A DNA stretch of 20,012 bases. It comes from Choristocarpus tenellus KU-1152. Its lineage: Eukaryota > Phaeophyceae. Every line of letters starts with the position of its first letter. Position 1 is the first letter of the stretch. Below the pieces are notes generated by a model, which searched no databases, was not told the DNA's origin, and worked only from the letters and a program-made list of their open reading frames with translations. Both the position numbers and the translations under genes were made by a program. The DNA is taken from positions 1-20,012 of the forward strand of contig CAXNAD020000423.1 of assembly GCA_964200185.2 (NCBI GenBank). The letters run 5' to 3'. Below are positions 11,101 through 17,620 of this stretch, piece after piece.

Positions 11101-11666
11101 TCACCAACCTCTGGGGGGCCTCAATCTTCTTCTCGACCTCTTTCAGTCGCTCCCACAGTTCATCTACCCAGTCAGGTGACGTGCTCGAGCTGTGTAATCG
11201 AAATAAATAAGAGGCAACGGGTGATCTCGCAAGTCAAGAAAGAACATCAGGGCATGGGGAGAGTCACATTTTCTAATATTGTAGGTACTTCTCGGGTCTT
11301 CCAAGATGATTCGGTGTCATGAGACGATCTTCTCCTCAATATCCAACACGCCCAACAAGATAAAATTGAAGCAACGAGGGCTAGTGCCATTTGTAGCGTC
11401 GATAGCAGGATACTTCTAGGTTCCTGTTTGAAACTCCCACGTCAAGGCAAACCTTCCAATCGTCCATCAGCAACCATACTTCGCGCAATAAACACCCTTC
11501 AACGATGGACACAGAACAAGGAAATGAGGGCGAACGGATAGCCCTCAACTCCCTAGCTCTCGTTACCACATTTTAGGGATGCGAAAATATTCATCCCTAA
11601 CTTCCCATAAAACTTTGGATCTCACCTTCTGTGTCCACCTTTCCTCCCATTTCCATTCTCCTCCAT
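1997..11666 (-). CDS. Gene A: ten-exon gene for a ~404-residue coiled-coil protein
   Basis: Unrecognised protein. Coding exons (minus strand, 5' to 3'): 11666-11626, 11189-11109, 10473-10279, 9504-9367, 8283-8227, 7422-7362, 4976-4878, 3711-3367, 2851-2768, 2110-1997. They total 1215 nt, and every junction keeps frame (phases 2,2,2,2,2,0,0,0,0). The predicted product starts MEENGNGRKGGHR. It has a Glu/Lys/Arg/Ala/Leu-rich helical coiled coil at about residues 20-230, then a Gly/Ser/Ala/Thr-rich, probably disordered region, and ends in a basic-acidic tail FVFDPHGKISNDKGKEGAK. I see no signal peptide, membrane segment or catalytic motif. A cytoskeletal, centrosomal/ciliary or scaffold role is the usual meaning of such architecture, but this is inference. 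The gene is transcribed divergently from gene B. The intron after exon 6 has a GC donor. Seven long introns carry microsatellites or telomeric motifs. Coiled-coil exons are the surest part; the first exon and the 2851-2768 exon are less sure. Confidence 0.72.
2768..2851 (-). CDS. Gene A exon 9
   Basis: 84 nt between acceptor TTGTTGGTAAG and donor GAG|GTGAGG, phase 0 at both ends. It encodes 28 residues from GLQSGALQGIYEGQRGQ to KNASWVE, Gly/Gln/Ser-rich like exon 8. The acceptor is weak. The fit of both phases and the strong donor support it. Confidence 0.55.
3153..3180. repeat. 14-bp tandem repeat, two copies
   Basis: GTACATGTGACAGT is followed by GTACATGCGACAGT, within gene A intron 8. Confidence 0.8.
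3367..3711 (-). CDS. Gene A exon 8 (low-complexity linker)
   Basis: The acceptor has a good pyrimidine tract (CCCCTCATCAACTTCAG) and the donor is GGG|GTGAGT. The 345 nt are open throughout, phase 0 to 0. The 115 residues begin ELNLYRAMVEGIPGRQTSTG and are rich in Ser, Gly, Ala, Thr and Glu. Pairs such as STGEE and STGED recur. This looks like a flexible, possibly phosphorylated linker. The plus strand is also open over much of this stretch (3299-3715), but without the strong splice borders. Confidence 0.72.
3807..3846 (-). other. Possible 40-nt cassette (poison) exon in gene A intron 7
   Basis: It is flanked by a strong acceptor (CCCCACCCCCTTCAG) and a strong donor (CAA|GTAAGA). At 40 nt, inclusion between exons 7 and 8 shifts frame. 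If exon 7 instead uses the GT two bases downstream, inclusion adds 14 residues in frame (PMGIGGGIANGNQ after Val). The main gene model skips it. Confidence 0.4.
4156..4171. repeat. Interstitial telomeric motif (two CCCTAA units)
   Basis: AACCCTAACCCTAA on the plus strand, in gene A intron 7. Confidence 0.85.
4610..4626. repeat. Interstitial telomeric motif (CCCTAA, nearly 3 units)
   Basis: CCCTAACCCTAACCCTA in gene A intron 7. A degenerate copy, CCTAACCCTAAACCTAAC, follows at 4751-4768. Confidence 0.9.
4878..4976 (-). CDS. Gene A exon 7 (leucine-zipper-like coiled coil)
   Basis: Acceptor CCCCACTCAG, donor ACG|GTGTGT, 99 nt, phase 0 at both ends. It encodes 33 residues beginning TKEMALLRKENAKLVEENRA and ending RTRINQLET. 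The a/d positions read M, L, N, L, N, L, R, I. Asn at two 'a' positions alternating with Leu at 'd' is typical of parallel two-stranded coiled coils, so homo- or heterodimerisation is likely. A second GT two bases downstream could act as an alternative donor. Confidence 0.85.
5472..5565. repeat. 47-bp tandem duplication
   Basis: Two adjacent units begin ATCTCTTAACATCAAACTCA and differ at about two or three positions (ACTGCC against ACAACC). They lie in gene A intron 6. High identity implies a recent event. Confidence 0.9.
5835..5852. repeat. Interstitial telomeric motif (CCCTAA, nearly 3 units)
   Basis: TAACCCTAACCCTAACCT in gene A intron 6. A single unit with CCCTAAGGG symmetry lies at 5786-5797. 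Confidence 0.9.
5868..5888. repeat. (ATA)n microsatellite
   Basis: About seven uninterrupted trinucleotide units in gene A intron 6. Confidence 0.9.
6181..6246. repeat. Imperfect (AAT)n/(AAC)n microsatellite
   Basis: Runs of AATAAT and AACAAT mixed with AAGAAA, in gene A intron 6. Confidence 0.85.
7362..7422 (-). CDS. Gene A exon 6, with a GC splice donor
   Basis: Acceptor TTGTGTCAG, 61 nt, encoding LKEAEVTASRERAHQTLLNQ after a split Leu codon. No good GT donor follows. The frame instead meets CAG|GCAAGA, which matches the consensus of GC-AG introns. Ending here gives phase 0, as exon 7 requires, and the joined sequence QTLLNQ-TKEMALL keeps a continuous heptad pattern. An extended exon running on to a later GT is possible but would break that register. 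Confidence 0.68.
8227..8283 (-). CDS. Gene A exon 5
   Basis: The acceptor is a strong pyrimidine tract ending CCTTTTGCAG; the donor is TT|GTGAGC. The 57 nt encode ETHQHAKEEQQHRVQETL plus split codons at each end (phase 2 in, phase 2 out). It continues the polar helical composition of exon 4. Confidence 0.72.
8953..8968. repeat. Interstitial telomeric motif, reverse orientation
   Basis: GGGTTTAGGGTTAGGG on the plus strand in gene A intron 4; the first unit has an extra T. Confidence 0.85.
9121..9139. repeat. Interstitial telomeric motif (three CCCTAA units)
   Basis: TAACCCTAACCCTAACCCT in gene A intron 4. Confidence 0.92.
9367..9504 (-). CDS. Gene A exon 4 (coiled coil)
   Basis: Acceptor CTACCTGCAG, donor TC|GTGAGT (near-perfect consensus). 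The 138 nt encode a charged helix that includes EEMTMLREKADAAERKYHR and ends QKERLKQAS. Entry and exit are both phase 2, joining exon 3 through an Arg codon and exon 5 through a Ser codon. This is among the most convincing exons of the window. Confidence 0.85.
9613..9623. repeat. Interstitial telomeric motif, reverse orientation
   Basis: TAGGGTTAGGG in gene A intron 3. Confidence 0.8.
10077..10094. repeat. Interstitial telomeric motif, degenerating
   Basis: AACCCTAACCCTCACCCC in gene A intron 3. Confidence 0.8.
10279..10473 (-). CDS. Gene A exon 3 (coiled coil)
   Basis: This 195-nt exon follows the acceptor ATATCCTGCAG and ends at AAG|GTTTGA. It encodes about 65 residues rich in Ala, Glu, Arg, Gln and Leu, including EKLAAAERQRSSLASQIRH. 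It enters and leaves in phase 2. Length, composition and both splice borders support it. The opposite strand is also open here but reads as Cys/Ser/Leu-rich low-quality sequence, typical of a shadow. Confidence 0.8.
11109..11189 (-). CDS. Gene A exon 2
   Basis: The acceptor is TTACACAG and the donor AG|GTTGGT. It encodes SSTSPDWVDELWERLKEVEK and a few more residues ending IEAPQ. The DELWERLKEVEKKIE part begins the coiled coil. Entry phase is 2 and exit phase is 2. The plus strand has a pyrimidine-tract acceptor inside this exon that could define a short competing exon, but the minus reading continues the heptad-rich composition of the next exons. Confidence 0.6.
11626..11666 (-). CDS. Gene A exon 1 (start codon)
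   Basis: The ATG at 11666-11664 opens a 41-nt coding stretch, MEENGNGRKGGHR plus two bases. It stops at a strong donor, AG|GTGAGA. Phase 2 fits exon 2 exactly and creates a Ser codon. The start was chosen because it is the only ATG-led frame here that joins the coiled-coil chain in phase. A longer open reading on the same strand (to 11826, with its own good acceptor) and an open plus-strand reading (11688-11807) compete for this DNA, so the 5' end is less certain than the rest. Confidence 0.5.
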
Positions 11667-12005
11667 GATGACAAATATTAGCTGCAGGTGTGGTGTCGAG
11701 GTTATCAAGGTGGGTATTAAGGTGGTGAAAGTCGTTGATGAACTCAATACAGAAGACTTCCTTCACGAGAAAGTCAGTACGATTGCAGTTAGACGTGTGA
11801 CAACCATGTGAGCATTGGCCCCTTTCTCCTACCAAGAAGAGAAAAATTTTCAGTTATTCTATTCCTGGTCCTCTTCTCTCTCTCTCCTTCTCTGACTCTA
11901 CTACCTGCTCCTTCTCGAATTGCAAGAGAGCCAGCGCTAATCAAGTTGAGTTGGTGTTTCTATGACAATATATAAAACATCTCAATATTTTGAAACCAAC
12001 AGAAA
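11667..12005. promoter_or_regulatory. Divergent promoter region between genes A and B
   Basis: The proposed start codons of the two genes point away from each other across about 340 bp. Within it lie a CT-rich tract at about 11871-11935 and a TATA-like element at 11969-11977 facing gene B. This is inferred from gene layout. The tract could instead be the pyrimidine tract of a small plus-strand exon at about 11933-11967. Confidence 0.4.
11969..11977 (+). promoter_or_regulatory. TATA-like box upstream of gene B
   Basis: TATATAAAA lies 29-37 bp before the candidate ATG at 12006. If it is functional, the 5' UTR would be very short. Confidence 0.3.
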
Positions 12006-12011
12006 ATGGGG
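12006..12011 (+). CDS. Tentative gene B first exon (ATG GGG)
   Basis: ATG in the favourable context GAAAATGGGG is followed after two codons by the donor GGG|GTAGGT. Phase 0 matches the next exon. A TATA-like TATATAAAA lies about 30 bp upstream. Other in-phase candidates are ATGTCCTCG|GTGAAC at 12254 and an ATG-led 27-nt stretch ending near 12310. An open exon-like stretch at 11688-11807 could also lie upstream. None can be chosen firmly. Confidence 0.3.
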
Positions 12012-15000
12012 GTAGGTTTTTTCTTAGGTGGTAGAGGGTATCTGTCTGACAGGAGGTAATCGAGGGATAAGCGTCCCATAGCTATGGTGGCAAGGCTTGC
12101 CATTGCTAGCTGGTGTGAATTGTGTAAACGAATTTACTGAACTAGATGCAAAGCACTCAATTCCAAACGAAAGGTTATTCCGCACAACAGCAATCGGTGA
12201 GTTGCCTGTTATTAGGTCTATTACCTTCCGTTGCCCTTTAATAGTTTTCTTACAATGTCCTCGGTGAACCCCTTGTCGACATGAGTACCTGGCAACACCC
12301 AGCTCTCGTTTGAATGCGTCCTTGAGTAGTCGAGGGCGAAAATTGTGGAACGACAAGGCCAATACGCCTTGACAATGGAGCTACGCTGGACTATCTGCAA
12401 AATTGACAATTCGATTTTTCGCTAGGTATCGTCCGAGCTCTGGGAGCTCAAAGCTGATATAGAGAGACTTGGCCGCCGCCTTGAAGGCCGAGATTCGGCA
12501 TATTTTGACATCGGTGAGCAGTGCATCTAATGATAGATAACATGCTCTTCTTCCCTTCTCCAGAGTTTCCTTACCAAGAGCTGATTCCAGGCATGTTGAG
12601 GCTGCCTTGCATATTCTCAGTCACAAACGCCTTGACCCAGGTTCTCAAACAGATGTAGGCTGTGTCACAAGCTCTTTGGATCCGAAGTCGGCGTTGCACT
12701 ATGTCCAAGCTAGGGATGCGGAGGATCTCCTTACTAGGGTGAAAGCTTGCGCTCGTGACGCTGCCCATGATAAGGACGATGCTAGACAGGTAGGAAAATA
12801 TGAACCTCAAGAGTTGTCCCAAACACCACGTTGTTTTCGTATTCTGCTTTTGGGAGGGGAGGCACAATCTGTAGCGTTCTGATCCAGGTATCTCCATGAT
12901 CCTCTTAAACTATGCTGCACACTTCTCCCAATGGCTAAAAGGCCCTCAAGCTGGAGCTGGAGAAGACTGCACGATTGCGAGAGTCTCTCCGGGAGGAGGC
13001 CAGATTCAAGGGGCAATGGGAGGAGCTCAAAGAGGTGTGGAGAGGGGCACTGTCTAGATGCTCAGGCTCTTCCTACTAGATGACACAGCAAATTTTAGAC
13101 TACGGCAGAGTCAGAGACATGCACCCAACTTATGATTAAGGCTTATCTAGAAAGAGCCATGAAGTTAGATTTGCGTAGACAGTCTTGTCACAGGGTGAGG
13201 AGTGGTGCCTAAACTCCTCCTGCAGTGCTCAAATGTTCAAAATTGTGGTATGACATTGCACTTTAACGTTTATTTGTGTGATGCATTGCATCTTATTCTT
13301 AGTATGTTGTGCGAGTCTTTCTGAGTCCTCTTCTACCCTTCTCAATTTCCTCTTTTGGAAAAACTTAAATCTCTTCAAAATTGATTGAGTAAGAAATAGA
13401 TATAAGACTACTGGTTGTAGATCTTCAAATTTGTGGATGACTCGCTATTTCTTTGGCAGAGGGGGGGGGGCATGCTGCTTTTATTTCTTAGTCTCCAATT
13501 TACCAATGACACAGGCTACCAATCTTCTCAAGCAGCGACTGGATTCATCAGAGAGGATACGAAGACGTCAAAAGGTAAGCGATGCCACAGTTTTATATTC
13601 AAACAGTTTTTTATTCAAACCCCAGCAATCCCCCACCCCCCCCCTCCTCCTGCCAACATAGAGTGTCTTGCAACCTGGGCAGAGTTGGTAAGTTAATGCA
13701 GTAGTCAAGCACACTCTGTATACAGTACAGTAACCCTGATTGGGTATGAATATTCAGATTGGATATAGTCTCTATTATATTTAAGTGAGTGCCCACGTCC
13801 CAATTTGTATGGACCAAATTTCATTCAGTACCCACACCTAGTATGCATTTGTATGTGTGGGCTTGTGTGGCCTGGCATGAGAGATATGCTGTGGGCACAT
13901 AATGAGGGTTGTGAGCGGTCTATCCATTGAGTGGTACTCCAGAGTAGATACAGAGGTTAAGCTATGAAGAAATTTTGGGACAAGAATTGCTTATGTAAGA
14001 AGTAGTTGACATCATTTTGTACAATAGAGCTACTGTAGTGTTGCACTTGATTGTAATGACTCATTGCATGTGGAGAAATGCAAATCAATATTTGTGGTAC
14101 ATATTATGAGTCTCACGGTCTTGCTCTGACATGTGGTGTAGAGTGTGAGATGCACTGAATCTGCACTTAAGCGAAAGGAGTTTAAGTTGTTGCAAACAAC
14201 TTCATTGCTTCGAAGGATTGAACTCCTACTGTGATCTATGTTGACATAGTGTAAGGGGATGTACAGCAAGGTGCACACTTATTATTATGCTATGGAAACA
14301 AGTGTTCTTTAATTTTAGGCCAAGAGCAAAGTTGTAAGCACTGACAAATCTGTTCAGGAAGGATAGATGCACAGAATGATGCTGTTGTTGGTGTCAAGAT
14401 ATTTTATCTGCTATTACTGTTTCTTTGTTGTTGGTATACTCATAGTGCTTGCAAGGAAATCGTAACAGAGTCTGAAAGGTGCTTGTCCTTAGTTCACTCT
14501 GTAAGTGATGCTGTTGGCCCAAGTCGGGTAGCACTTTGGCCTCTGATTGGTAAAATATTGAGATATCAACTAGGGCAGTTAGTTGCATGACTTCCTGAGC
14601 AAAAAAAATCTCTAATTTTTTTGTTCTATACAGAGTCGAGTAAGTGGCCAGATATGCCATGTTTTCAACCCTTGACCTCTGATTTTGTCAAATATTGAGA
14701 CTTATGCAGTAGTATTAGTAGTATTAGAGGTATTAGCTGCATTGCGTGACTTCTTGTAGTATCTCAAAAAGTTTAGTATTCGACAAACTAATCTTTTTTG
14801 TAGAATATAGCGTAAGGAGAGGCAGGCAACACACTGCACACTGCACACTGCGTAGTCTCCTGTATTTTGTAGAGTTGTTGCTTACCAACCCGTTTTTTTT
14901 AATCCAGAATGCAAGGCATCACAAAGACCCCCACCCCCTCTGCCGCTGTTATCTGTTGCTATTGCCTCACAACATTGCCATTGAAATGTTCCTCTCCCTT

Positions 15001-17620
15001 TTTGCCATGCAGGAGCTAATTCAGGAATTGCAGGCTATGGAGGCAGATATCGTCTATGCATCAAGCACAATGGCACAACCCCCCCACCCCTGCAATGCTT
15101 CAAGACCCAGCAACCTTGTGGGTACCCGAGGAAATTTGGAAGGGGGAAAGGGGTCCTTGCAAGAGAAGATGCTTAGGCCACCCGAACAACAGACAAGGGG
15201 GAACAGGGAGTGTGGAGTAGCATACACAGGTGATAATGTGGTTAGGTTTCCTTGGACTGCATACACAATATAGCACATACCTCTCTGGTAGGTCTTTGGT
15301 TATATATGCAACGTATGTCTCGTGTCAGACTATTGGTTGTCTCATTTTTTTGCACTCCTCCTTCCATGCCACCTCTTTCTCCCCTCCTTTCCCTCCTTTG
15401 AGTATCTTGTTTACTTTTGATGGAATCAGCATGAACAAAATATGTCACAGAGTGAGACCCTACTGTCATAGAGCCATCCAGGATTAAATTCACCTAGGCA
15501 AGAACACTCTTTGCATACATACGGAAACTCGCCATATACTTGTGCCATGGTGCAAGTCTGGGCCAGAGCCTAAAATTATTTTACTCTGTGGCAGTTACAC
15601 AGTCAGCTCTCCAGGATAACACATAGATTGGCATTTGGGTATTGTGAGTGACAATAGTTTCATCCCTAAAAGGAAACTGGTTTCAAAGTCTAGTATTGCA
15701 TAACCAGCTCTATGCCCATGACTTCAACACTTGTGAGTCAATTTCTTCAACCCCTTGCTCAACCTGTCCCCCTCCCTGCGTTACCTTTGCATTCTGAAAC
15801 CCTGGGGGGGGTGTGCTTCCACTCTAACATTTGCTGCATGGTATTCTTAGCAGGATCCCCTGGAGGTCACAGACTTCGACGTTTTACCATGAACCCTTCC
15901 TCCTCCAGTACCAGGGGGCATAGGTACAGGCAACAGCAATCACTTACAGAAAGAAGGGGGGGTATACTGTATCAAGCGGAGCGTGTGGGCAACATGACAA
16001 GGCGTGAGACTGATGTAACACCTCAGTCTGCCTGTAAGCATATCACCAGTAGTGACCAAGTAGATGCACTACCCTCTTCAAGGTGTCACCTCCAGAAAGG
16101 GAAACGCACACCACAGGGTGGAAAACAAAACCTCAAAGATAGGTCAGCAACTGACTGCCCCCCTCCTCCATCTCGTCAAAGTCTGGGAAAGGCTGGGGTT
16201 ATGAAAGCAAGCCTTTCGCTGGGGGTTGGGGGTGGTAAGGTTGGATGGAGTGTGGGTAATAATTGTTCTCATGGGGGGCCAGTGGCAGCGTTGACAGCAT
16301 CTGATGTGGCTACTCGACGAAAAAGGACCCACAGCACTAGTTTTAGATTTAGTGCACCAACGCTAAGCAGTGCTGGGAGGAATGCCCTCCATGGACGGAA
16401 GAGGACTCCTCTGACAACAACACCAGAGCAAGGTGGGATTATGAAGGAGTTCCTTTTGTGCCAAGGTGATGGAGTTATGGTAGCTCCCTATGCCTGATGG
16501 TTAAAATGGACTATCCACTCATCTACAGCACTAGTTTTCCATGAAGCACTCTACTTCTAATTTTTGTTTTGTGTCCTTCCTGGAGTGGCATGAAGGAGGT
16601 GTGCGTGCCCTTATAATTTGGTCTGAATGCATGGTGTTGCATTACCCTACTTTCAAACATAACAGAATAGCTATATTTTGAAAGAATAGAGAGGAAGAAT
16701 GTTCGTAGCATTCCTCTTGCAATCTCTTTTTATCAAATTTTGGTAAATTCCATCTTCTCGCTTTGTTCTATAGCTGTACTAACAAGTCAAGGATACCAAT
16801 CATTGTTTTCCTTTCACATTTTATAAGTACCTTGTCAGTGTTGTAGGCAACCGGTACCCCACCAACGAGTATAATACTACTGCCTCATCAATATCACCCT
16901 TTTCCGCTAGTGCTTGTATAACCCATCAACTAAAATATCAGCTCCTGTGACATGCACAAGAAGTATGCCAAGAACAGTTGGAAGGAGTTTCTTTTGTTGT
17001 GAGATAGATGGGGAAACTCAGTGTCTCAAAGAAGTCGGCTTTTCCATTTCCCATTCACGTGCCTTTTCTCCCTCTTTATCTTTATCCCCACCCACCCCTT
17101 TTCAGCAGTTTCACAACAAGGACTGGCCCCTAGGTCAACCACTACAAGGACTAGATCCCAGGCTCAATCCATGAGCCCTGCCCACCGCCGCACTAGTGGA
17201 AACCCTGCTTTGTCGGGGAGGTCATGGCAGCAGGTGGTGCATGCCTGCAACGAGGCAGTGTCGCTCATCAGCCGAGGAGCATCAGAGGTGTGGGCACAGC
17301 CAGTTGGTGGCCATGGTAAGGACAAGAAGTCCCGTGGAAAGCAAGTGACACAATGGTGGTTGCCCCCACCTCCACCACTACCACTACCTGAATATAAAGA
17401 CCAACCATTACCCCAGTACACCCAAACTGTGGGCAGCGACCGACTCAGTCGCCATCCCCCTTCAGCACCCTTAGTCACTTCTGACTCAGTCCAAAAGGTG
17501 TGTACAAATGCGACAGGGGCAGGGAGAAATGCTCTGGCCAGTACCAGGAGCAACTCTGGGAGGCAGGGGCACGGTCGATTAGTAGAAACCAACAAGAAGA
17601 TAGGCATGTTGAAAGGATGA
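12006..17620 (+). CDS. Gene B: ~11-exon gene for a coiled-coil protein with a Pro/Ser-rich tail
   Basis: Unrecognised protein. Proposed exons: 12006-12011 (tentative start), 12426-12513, 12566-12789, 12942-13034, 13099-13194, 13515-13574, 13664-13687, 14319-14333, 15013-15229, 15851-16465, 17106-17620. They sum to 1953 nt (about 650 residues), with phases compatible at every junction. Residues 1-225 or so are charged and helical, with coiled-coil segments. Residues 225-650 are basic, Ser/Gly/Pro-rich and probably disordered, with a poly-proline run WWLPPPPPLPLPEY that could bind SH3, WW or profilin-type partners (inference). It lies head-to-head with gene A and may share its promoter. Open points are the true start, whether the two tiny exons are constitutive, and which of three phase-compatible ends is used. 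The core exons 12942-13194 and 15013-15229 are well supported by frame and splice sites. Confidence 0.66.
12426..12513 (+). CDS. Gene B exon 2 (coiled coil)
   Basis: Acceptor GATTTTTCGCTAG, donor CATCG|GTGAGC, 88 nt, entering in phase 0 and leaving in phase 1. It encodes SSELWELKADIERLGRRLEG and ends in DSAYFDI. An in-frame TAG directly before the acceptor proves that an upstream exon is needed. The ELWELKADIERLGRRLE part resembles DELWERLKEVEKKIE of gene A exon 2. Confidence 0.6.
12566..12789 (+). CDS. Gene B exon 3
   Basis: This exon encodes about 75 residues, with HVEAALHILSHKRLDPGSQ early and ARDAEDLLTRVKACARDAA later, ending at CAG|GTAGGA in phase 0. The pyrimidine-rich acceptor gives CAG at 12563 and a second AG at 12565. 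Only the second keeps this long frame after exon 2 (phase 1). The first gives a reading that stops after about 30 codons. The stretch is amphipathic and mixed in composition, not pure coiled coil. Confidence 0.65.
12942..13034 (+). CDS. Gene B exon 4 (coiled coil)
   Basis: 93 nt, phase 0 to 0, between GGCTAAAAG and GAG|GTGTGG. It encodes 31 residues beginning ALKLELEKTARLRESLREEA and ending QWEELKE. The Leu/Glu/Arg spacing is that of a coiled coil. The acceptor has a poor pyrimidine tract, but length, frame and composition are convincing. Confidence 0.78.
13099..13194 (+). CDS. Gene B exon 5
   Basis: 96 nt, phase 0 to 0, acceptor CAAATTTTAG and donor AGG|GTGAGG. It encodes 32 residues containing QLMIKAYLERAMKLDLRRQ, an amphipathic helix. 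Confidence 0.78.
13515..13574 (+). CDS. Gene B exon 6
   Basis: 60 nt, phase 0 to 0, acceptor AATGACACAG and strong donor AAG|GTAAGC. It encodes ATNLLKQRLDSSERIRRRQK, a short helix ending in a basic cluster. Confidence 0.75.
13664..13687 (+). CDS. Gene B exon 7 (24-nt microexon)
   Basis: It encodes CLATWAEL, phase 0 to 0, and ends at TTG|GTAAGT, a perfect donor. The acceptor lies after a long C/T tract, as TAGAG. Only the second AG keeps phase 0. Joined to exons 8 and 9 it forms a helix with hydrophobic residues at regular 3-4 spacing (W, L, then L, L, M, I), which supports inclusion. Confidence 0.5.
14319..14333 (+). CDS. Gene B exon 8 (15-nt microexon)
   Basis: Five codons, AKSKV, lie between the acceptor TTTAATTTTAG and the donor GTT|GTAAGC, phase 0 to 0. 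Reading through meets a stop after a few more codons, so if used it must be a microexon. It fits the helix register between exons 7 and 9. Confidence 0.42.
14536..14820. repeat. Diverged ~140-bp tandem duplication in gene B intron
   Basis: Two units share, in order, CCTCTGATT, AAATATTGAGA, a GCAT-GACTTC block and CTAAT followed by a T run and an AG. They start near 14538 and 14674. The second unit carries an extra AGTATTAGTAGTATTAG insertion. Confidence 0.65.
15013..15229 (+). CDS. Gene B exon 9
   Basis: A strong acceptor (CTCTCCCTTTTTGCCATGCAG) opens a 217-nt exon entering in phase 0 and leaving in phase 1 at ACAG|GTGATA. It encodes ELIQELQAMEADIVYASS, the end of the coiled coil. A Gly/Pro/Arg/Asn-rich linker follows, with SRPSNLVGTRGNLEGGKG. 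It marks the switch from helix to disordered tail. Confidence 0.75.
15851..16465 (+). CDS. Gene B exon 10 (basic Ser/Gly-rich tail), optional stop at 16497
   Basis: The tandem acceptor TTAG|CAG| gives two starts (15851 or 15854), both matching phase 1. The reading is open for over 200 codons. It is rich in Arg, Lys, Ser, Gly, Thr and His, with SLSLGVGGGKVGWSVGNN and RKRTHSTSFRFSAPTLSS. A phase-1 donor CAAG|GTGATG at 16466 fits the next exon. If it is not used, the frame ends at TGA 16495-16497 after VMVAPYA, making this a terminal exon. Other GT sites in the same phase lie near 16235 and at 16433. Confidence 0.65.
17106..17620 (+). CDS. Gene B exon 11 (terminal, Pro-rich), stop TGA
   Basis: Acceptor CACCCCTTTTCAG with a second CAG three bases on; both enter in phase 1, from exon 10 or directly from exon 9. 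About 171 codons run to TGA at 17618-17620. The sequence is Ser/Arg/Gln-rich, contains the helix-like SWQQVVHACNEAVSLISRG and the poly-proline patch WWLPPPPPLPLPEYKDQPLP, and ends KKIGMLKG. The peptide TGAGRNAL echoes SAGRNAL of exon 10. The opposite strand is also open for 155 codons here but lacks a coherent exon chain. Confidence 0.65.

Noticed and set aside
11289-11423. Minus-strand stretch with a hydrophobic segment (LSTLQMALALVASILSCWAC) followed by RRR, resembling a transmembrane exon.
   Set aside because: It has a weak donor and its exit phase (0) does not match gene A exon 2 (needs 2), whereas exon 1 joins exon 2 directly in phase.
11627-11826. Long minus-strand frame (NRTDFLVKEVFCIEFINDFH...) with a good acceptor and the same donor as gene A exon 1.
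   Set aside because: It leaves in phase 0, incompatible with exon 2. The ATG-led frame using the same donor fits. It probably covers the 5' UTR.
12024-12362. 112-codon minus-strand open frame upstream of gene B exon 2.
   Set aside because: It begins at TTG, has no coherent splice partner in phase with gene A, and overlaps the expected gene B first intron. Chance frames of this length are expected.
13664-13687. Alternative reading of the exon 7 region from the first AG (SVLQPGQSW).
   Set aside because: It leaves in phase 2, which does not fit the following exons.
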